Source: RUG708 sp050946535
GTDB lineage: Bacteria; Bacillota; Clostridia; Peptostreptococcales; Anaerovoracaceae
Assembly (NCBI GenBank): GCA_050946535.1
Contig: JBMNUZ010000018.1
Span: 1-28,144, forward strand
Length of the DNA stretch: 28,144 bases
Direction: 5' to 3'
Made by a program: the position numbers and the translations under genes. Positions 24,003-28,144 of the stretch are shown piece by piece (the stretch's first letter is position 1; each line of letters starts with the position of its first letter). The notes below the pieces were generated by a model that had not been told where the DNA came from, made no database searches, and was given only the letters and a program-made list of their open reading frames with translations.

Positions 24003-25340
24003 CTACTTTTCATATATTATCCTGCCGCCGGCGATCGTCATCACGACAGACCCATAGACTTCCATACCCGCGAACGCGGTGTTCTCCGCCTTCGAACGGA
24101 AGCCCGAATCTGGCACGATCCACTTTTCGTCAGGGTTTACGATCGTGATGTCAGCGGCGCTGCCTGGCGCGATACTGCCTCCTCCGCACCCGAGTATCTT
24201 CGCCGGATTTGTGCTCATGAGCTCTGTGAGACGCATCGGGCTCATGCCGTTTTGCCTCACGAGAACGGTATTGCTCACGGCGAAGCTCGTCTCGAGTCCT
24301 ATCACTCCGAACGGAGCTTTAATGAAATCTCTCGACTTTTCTTCGCGGCTGTGCGGAGCGTGATCCGTCGCTATCGCATCGAGCGTGCCGTCGAGCAGCG
24401 CATCTATCACGGCCTGGCGGTCCTTCCCGCTCCTGAGCGGAGGATTCATCTTCCTGTGAGAATCGACTGTCACGCCTTTCGGAGACAGGCTTCTGTGGTA
24501 GATTTCCCTGCTCTTTCCGCCCGTTATGATATCGGTGTCTGTAAGCGTGAAATAGTGCGGCGCCGTTTCGGCTGTGACTCTGATTCCGCGCTCTTTCGCC
24601 AGCCTTATGAGGGCGAGGCTTCCTGCCGTGCTGATATGCTGAAGATGTATCGACGATCCTGTTTCCTCTGCGAGGAGCATGTCTCTGACCGCAATCATTT
24701 CCTCTGCCTGCTCCGGTATGCCCGGAAGGCCCGTCAGGCCGGCAGCCGCTCCTCTGTGCACGCAGCCGGCATCTTTTATCTCCGGCTGTTCCGTGTGGTC
24801 GAGCACCGGCAGATTCAGTTCTCCGGCCCGTCTCAGCGCCTCGCGCATCAGCCTTATGTCAGCCACCGAAAGACCGTCTTCGCTCACGGCAGCCGCTCCG
24901 GCTTTCTTCAATGCCTTGAAATCGGTTAGTTCTTTGCCGCGCTGCCCCGCCGTGATGGCTCCTGTCTGCAGCACTTTTACTCCGCAGGCCTTCTCTGCTT
25001 TTTTCAGGACGTACTCGACCTGTTCCGGCGTATCGACCACTGGTTTAGTGTTCGGCATGCAGCAGACGGCCGTAAAACCTCCCGCTGCCGCAGATTCACA
25101 GCCTGAAAAAATATCCTCTTTGTATTCCTGCCCCGGATCTCTGAAATGCACGTGCATGTCTATGAATCCCGGAACGACCCAGCAGCCGCCGGCGTCCACT
25201 ATTCTGTCGAATCCACTGACAGGCAGGCTCCCGGGAGCGGCTTCCGCCGCGATTTTCCCGCTGTCCACGACGATATCCGCAATGTGGTCTGTACCTGTCG
25301 CCGGGTCTATCACCCGGCCTCCTGAAATAAGCATTCTCAT
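24003..25340 (-). CDS. pyrC: Dihydroorotase
   Basis: This 445-residue amidohydrolase cyclises carbamoyl aspartate to dihydroorotate. The metal ligands H63 and H65 are in DMHVHFRDPG (61-70); the conserved MPNTKP and DHAPHS motifs, the latter with a metal-binding aspartate, follow. It is the type I (PyrC/AllB-like) form. The ATG at 25340 is preceded by GGAG 8 bases upstream, a site that lies inside the repeat tract between pyrI and pyrC. Confidence 0.95.
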   Translation of the reverse strand: MRMLISGGRVIDPATGTDHIADIVVDSGKIAAEAAPGSLPVSGFDRIVDAGGCWVVPGFIDMHVHFRDPGQEYKEDIFSGCESAAAGGFTAVCCMPNTKPVVDTPEQVEYVLKKAEKACGVKVLQTGAITAGQRGKELTDFKALKKAGAAAVSEDGLSVADIRLMREALRRAGELNLPVLDHTEQPEIKDAGCVHRGAAAGLTGLPGIPEQAEEMIAVRDMLLAEETGSSIHLQHISTAGSLALIRLAKERGIRVTAETAPHYFTLTDTDIITGGKSREIYHRSLSPKGVTVDSHRKMNPPLRSGKDRQAVIDALLDGTLDAIATDHAPHSREEKSRDFIKAPFGVIGLETSFAVSNTVLVRQNGMSPMRLTELMSTNPAKILGCGGGSIAPGSAADITIVNPDEKWIVPDSGFRSKAENTAFAGMEVYGSVVMTIAGGRIIYEK

Positions 25341-25350
25341 AATCTGCTCT

Positions 25351-25449
25351 CCGCTGCTCCGCTGTTACACTGATCCGCTGTTGCGTTGTTGCACTGATTC
25401 GCTATCCCACGATTCCGCTGCTCCTATGCTGCGCTGATCCGCTGCTCTG
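25351..25449. repeat. Degenerate 24-bp repeat tract between pyrI and pyrC
   Basis: Units of about 24 bp, CCGCTGCTCCG...CACTGAT (25351-25374) and CCGCTGTTGCG...CACTGAT (25375-25398), are adjacent, and weaker copies of CCGCTGCTC and CTGATCCGCTG continue to about 25449. On the gene strand this is a purine-rich GCAGCGGA-type tract that supplies GGAG directly before pyrC. It fills nearly the whole 109-bp gap. No coding function is suggested. Confidence 0.75.
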
Positions 25450-25884
25450 CTACTCAGTGTCCATTGAAACTACTTCATCGCAGTAAATGCAGCGGTACTC
25501 GCTGTGTTCGGCATCGTTCAGAACGAATACATTCTTGATTCCTCTCTCCGTCGAAGTCACGCAGCGGGGATTTTTGCACTTTATGACGTTTTCCACGCGT
25601 GCCGGCAGTTTAGGCTTGATCTTCGCCTTGATCTGCTCGTTTTCGATTATATTGACGGTCGCATTCGGATCTATGAGTCCTACGACATCCATGTTCACGG
25701 CATTGCCGTTGACGTTTTCGATCTTGATGATGTCCTTTTTTCCGCGTTTTTTGCTCACCGCGTTCATGATGATCGCGACCGTGTCGTTTTCATTGTCTAT
25801 GTTGAGATAGCTGAGCAGCTTCATTCCTCTGCCGGCCTTGATATGGTCAATTACGATTCCGTTCTTAATGCTGTCTATTACCAT
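25450..25884 (-). CDS. pyrI: Aspartate carbamoyltransferase regulatory subunit
   Basis: This 144-residue subunit has an N-terminal nucleotide-binding domain and a C-terminal zinc domain with four cysteines: two in CKNPRC (about 103-108) and two in CIYC near 132-135. In enteric bacteria PyrI joins PyrB catalytic trimers and confers CTP/ATP control. Its presence suggests the pathway is regulated at enzyme level here. It follows pyrB by 2 bp. Confidence 0.95.
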   Translation of the reverse strand: MVIDSIKNGIVIDHIKAGRGMKLLSYLNIDNENDTVAIIMNAVSKKRGKKDIIKIENVNGNAVNMDVVGLIDPNATVNIIENEQIKAKIKPKLPARVENVIKCKNPRCVTSTERGIKNVFVLNDAEHSEYRCIYCDEVVSMDTE

Positions 25885-25886
25885 GT

Positions 25887-26813
25887 TTACGCCTCCAGTC
25901 CGAGAACCTTCATCACGAGTGCCATTCTCACGTACATTCCGAGCTTCACCTGATCGAAATAATGGGCTCTCGGATCGCTGTCAACCTCTGTAGCTATTTC
26001 ATTTACTCTCGGAAGCGGGTGCATCACGATCATGTCGTCTTTCGCCAGCTTCATCTTTTCTGCGTCGAGAATGAACGAATCCTTTAGTCTTACGTAGTCG
26101 TCCTCGTTGAAGAAGCGTTCTTTCTGAACTCTCGTCATGTAGAGGACGTCGAGCTCCGGAAGCACATCCTCGACATGGCGCACTTCTTCGTAAGGCATGC
26201 CGTTCTTCTTGATCACGCTGTTCATCACATAATCAGGAAGAACCAGCTCTTCCGGCGAGATCAGTTTGAGACTGATGTTGTCATAGCGCGAAAGCGCTTT
26301 TATCAGCGAATGGACCGTTCTCCCGAACATCAGGTCCCCGCACAAGCCTACCGTAAGATTGTCAAATCTGCCTTTGAATTTCCTTATAGTCATCAGGTCG
26401 GCCAGCGTCTGCGTCGGATGCTGGTGGCCGCCGTCGCCGGCGTTGATCACAGGAACAAACGAATGTTCGGCCGCTACGCGCGGGGCTCCCTCCTTGGGAT
26501 GCCTCATGACGATGATATCGGCAAAACTGCCTACCGTCCTGACCGTATCGGCAATGCTCTCGCCTTTGGACACCGAAGACGACATCGCGTCTGAGAAGCC
26601 CATGACCTCTCCGCCCAGTCTCAGCATGGCTGCCGTGAAACTCAGCCTCGTGCGGGTGCTGGGTTCGTAGAAAAGAGTTCCCATTATCTTTCCGTCCGCT
26701 GCATGTGCATATTTCTGCGGATCGGCTATTATTTCATCTGCTGTCTCGAAAAGCTCCTCCATTTCTTCTACAGTTAAATCCATTGGCTCAAGCAAATTTT
26801 TCCCTTTAAGCAC
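25887..26813 (-). CDS. pyrB: Aspartate carbamoyltransferase catalytic subunit
   Basis: This 308-residue enzyme commits carbamoyl phosphate and aspartate to pyrimidine synthesis. The carbamoyl-phosphate loop STRTR (52-56), HPTQ (132-135) and the HPLPR aspartate-binding motif are intact. The start codon is GTG at 26813, with AGGAGG 7 bases upstream. It is 36 bp downstream of mscS without a terminator. No PyrR-type attenuator was seen in that short gap. Confidence 0.96.
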   Translation of the reverse strand: MLKGKNLLEPMDLTVEEMEELFETADEIIADPQKYAHAADGKIMGTLFYEPSTRTRLSFTAAMLRLGGEVMGFSDAMSSSVSKGESIADTVRTVGSFADIIVMRHPKEGAPRVAAEHSFVPVINAGDGGHQHPTQTLADLMTIRKFKGRFDNLTVGLCGDLMFGRTVHSLIKALSRYDNISLKLISPEELVLPDYVMNSVIKKNGMPYEEVRHVEDVLPELDVLYMTRVQKERFFNEDDYVRLKDSFILDAEKMKLAKDDMIVMHPLPRVNEIATEVDSDPRAHYFDQVKLGMYVRMALVMKVLGLEA

Positions 26814-26849
26814 AGTCGTACCTCCTGCCTGTTCCTGCCCTTCAGCATC

Positions 26850-27665
26850 TCAGTCCGCTCCTCCGGGCGCCGTGTGAACGACGACCTGAGGGTATGGAAT
26901 GTCAATGCCTTCGCGGTCAAACGACTTTTTCAGGTTTTCCAAAAGATAATATTTTGCATCGTAATAAAGCGATGTATCACACCATACCATTACGTCGACG
27001 TCGATCGAACTGTCTGAATAATCCGCGACGCCGATGATAGGTTCAGGATCCTTGTAAAAATAATCGGACGAATCGAGCACGCTCTTTATCACAGTTTTCA
27101 CATGATCAATGTCGCTGTCGTATGAGACGCCGATTTTTATATCGATCCTGCGCCTGTCCATCCCCGAATAGTTTATCAATGTGTTGTTGGCGAGGATAGC
27201 GTTCGGTATAGTTATTATTTTATTGTCGAAAGTCTGCAGAGTAGAAAACATGAGGTCTATCTGCTGAACCTTTCCCGTGACTCCGTTGCATTCTATCAGA
27301 TCACCTTTTGAGAACGGCTTGTTCAGGATTATAAGCAGTCCTCCGGCGAAATTTCCGAGAGTATCTTTGACGGCGAGCGCTATAGCCGCTCCTGCCGCAG
27401 CGACGACCGTGACGAACGTCGACGTAGGGACTCCCAGATACCCGAGCACCGTTATGATGAGAATCACCATGCACAGGATCTTCACGCAGTTGATGATGAA
27501 TGTGTAGAGCACGCTGTCTATCGTTGACTTGTTCAGGACGTGCCGCGTCACCGTGAGCAGTATCTTGATGATCACAAGACCTACCACGAAGATCGCGGCC
27601 GCCTGCAGCCACGTTCCGAAATTCTCATCCCGGAACGCGTTGACTATTGTATTCCATACTTCCAT
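26850..27665 (-). CDS. mscS: Small-conductance mechanosensitive channel, MscS family
   Basis: This 271-residue channel has three membrane segments. The third is the Gly/Ala-rich pore helix (VVAAAGAAIALAVKDTLGNF), followed by the beta domain (NKPFSKGDLIECNGVTGKVQ) and a C-terminal alpha/beta domain. It releases solutes on osmotic downshock. I prefer ATG 27665: AAGGAG lies upstream (spacing 11, rather long), and the upstream ATG at 27689 has no ribosome-binding site and would leave a leader of about 8 bases from the proposed promoter. It is the first gene of the leftward run and leads into pyrB. Confidence 0.9.
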   Translation of the reverse strand: MEVWNTIVNAFRDENFGTWLQAAAIFVVGLVIIKILLTVTRHVLNKSTIDSVLYTFIINCVKILCMVILIITVLGYLGVPTSTFVTVVAAAGAAIALAVKDTLGNFAGGLLIILNKPFSKGDLIECNGVTGKVQQIDLMFSTLQTFDNKIITIPNAILANNTLINYSGMDRRRIDIKIGVSYDSDIDHVKTVIKSVLDSSDYFYKDPEPIIGVADYSDSSIDVDVMVWCDTSLYYDAKYYLLENLKKSFDREGIDIPYPQVVVHTAPGGAD

Positions 27666-27703
27666 GGGACAGTCTTCTCCTTTTTCCATGATAAATCATG
27701 TAT

Positions 27704-27709
27704 AGTATA
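27704..27709 (-). promoter_or_regulatory. Candidate -10 element for mscS
   Basis: TATACT on the minus strand (+ strand AGTATA) lies about 40 bp upstream of the mscS ATG at 27665. No consensus -35 is seen at 16-18 bp, so this is tentative. Confidence 0.3.
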
Positions 27710-27732
27710 ACGCAAAACCGTTAAAATAGCAC

Positions 27733-27959
27733 CCGGACAATGCATCACTGATGAACAGTCCGGCACGCTGCTTCGCGGTCAGCGCTGCCCTGATAATAAT
27801 TGCTCCATCATCAGCTCCGGTTCGCGGGTGTTGGCTTGGATCCGGTGCCTCACAGGTAGGAGGAAAATCCATGCGGGTGTGCAGGCACATCCAGATTGCA
27901 CGATGCATCGTGAGGTACGAAAGGAGAACTTTCAGGCACGGTGCAGCCGCCATAACTAT
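27733..27959. other. Hairpin-rich intergenic segment, possible structured RNA
   Basis: No gene is supported. Perfect or near-perfect stems include CCGGAC/GTCCGG (27733-27738, 27758-27763) with an inner CATC/GATG, CGCTG/CAGCG (27766-27770, 27780-27784), CTGAT/ATCAG (27790-27794, 27810-27814), GTGCCTCAC/GTGAGGTAC (27845-27853, 27910-27918), GGGTGTG/CACATCC (27875-27881, 27886-27892) and GAAAG/CTTTC (27919-27923, 27929-27933). CACGA/TCGTG (27899-27903, 27908-27912) competes with the 9-bp stem. The strand is not known; I do not recognise the family. Confidence 0.45.
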
Positions 27960-27992
27960 GCGCCGGTTTGCTGCCAATATCTTCATAAACTA

Positions 27993-28001
27993 TGTTATAC
28001 T
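27993..28001 (+). promoter_or_regulatory. Candidate extended -10 promoter, rightward
   Basis: TGT-TATACT (27993-28001) matches an extended -10. There is no clear -35. It would drive a transcript starting near 28008, which carries AGGAG at 28021-28025 followed by ATG-TGA. Confidence 0.4.
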
Positions 28002-28103
28002 GTTTCTGCAAAACTCATTCAGGAGACTAACTATGTGAAGTCAAGTAATTTTTGAAAAAAATCATAACTAACCTTTAGAACTAAATAACGGCATGACAAA
28101 ACA

Positions 28104-28144
28104 GACAAGCGAGGCTTGCCTTAAAATCGGTCGGCCAGTATCCG
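28104..28144 (-). other. Possible 3' end of a leftward gene with terminator
   Basis: On the minus strand the frame from the window edge reads R-I-L-A-D-R-F and then TAA (28123-28121). A hairpin GGCAAGC-CTC-GCTTGTC (28120-28104) follows at once, with TGTTTTG after it, resembling an intrinsic terminator. Only seven codons are visible, so neither the gene nor its family can be confirmed. Confidence 0.25.

Noticed and set aside
25351..25449. CRISPR array
   Set aside because: The repeats are 24 bp, adjacent, degenerate and without unique spacers, and there are no cas genes.
27851..27875. RNase P RNA, because of GGAGGAAAATCCATGC
   Set aside because: The other conserved blocks, in particular the ACAGAAA-type 3' segment, are not found in the rest of the window, and the following DNA is AT-rich with a promoter-like site.
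27845..27940. Cobalamin or glycine riboswitch in the same segment
   Set aside because: GGAAAATCC and GGAGAACTTTCAGGCAC are only faint matches. The span is too short for cobalamin, and the glycine core pairing is missing.
27696..28038. Overlapping 95-96 codon frames on both strands at the right edge
   Set aside because: They run through hairpin-rich DNA, have low-complexity or implausible composition and no ribosome-binding sites.

Overview
The window looks like a chromosomal segment of a Gram-positive bacterium of class Clostridia. The evidence is a tetrahydrofolate riboswitch in front of a FolT-type ECF S-component, a two-subunit dihydroorotate dehydrogenase (PyrK + class 1B PyrD), a PyrB/PyrI pair, a YabM-HU-RqcP gene order, a GlnK/GlnL-like two-component system and strong AGGAGG ribosome-binding sites. 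A non-sporulating anaerobe of the Anaerovoracaceae/Family XIII type is my tentative guess: the genes that follow yabO in spore formers (yabP, yabQ) are absent. No phage, insertion sequence, CRISPR array or tRNA was seen.

Layout. Positions 1-44 are the 5' end of a 16S rRNA gene transcribed leftward out of the window, with its leader and promoter region to about 435. A divergent rightward unit holds an extended -10 promoter, a THF riboswitch, an intrinsic terminator and folT, followed by a YkvI-family transporter. A bidirectional terminator (3037-3065) separates these from a block in which every gene runs leftward, from about 27.7 kb down to 3.1 kb. In transcription order this block is: mscS; pyrB-pyrI-pyrC-pyrF-pyrK-pyrD-pyrE (UMP synthesis); a YgiQ radical SAM protein; an orphan DNA methyltransferase; cca; thiN; a PHP/CpsB-like phosphatase; a membrane-anchored GHL10-SLH surface protein; a 60-residue membrane protein; trkA; trkH; an MTA/SAH deaminase-like amidohydrolase; a YabM/SpoVB flippase; HU; rqcP; and a GlnK/GlnL-like kinase and response regulator. 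The right edge (27.7-28.14 kb) has no clear gene. It holds a hairpin-rich segment, an AT-rich promoter-like patch with a start-stop codon pair, and possibly the last codons of a leftward gene.

How it fits together. Spacing is tight (overlaps, or gaps of 2-110 bp) from mscS to yabM, so long polycistronic messages are likely. Three junctions are translationally coupled: 60-aa protein/trkA (TGATG), rqcP/kinase (ATGA) and kinase/regulator (TAATG). The most unusual observations are the coupling of rqcP to a two-component system where yabP/yabQ/divIC usually sit; the tiny membrane protein coupled to trkA; the solitary methyltransferase inside a housekeeping cluster; three short-period intergenic repeat tracts, one of which supplies the ribosome-binding site of pyrC; and the unassigned structured segment near 27.73-27.96 kb. 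I did not recognise a wholly new defence or mobile system.
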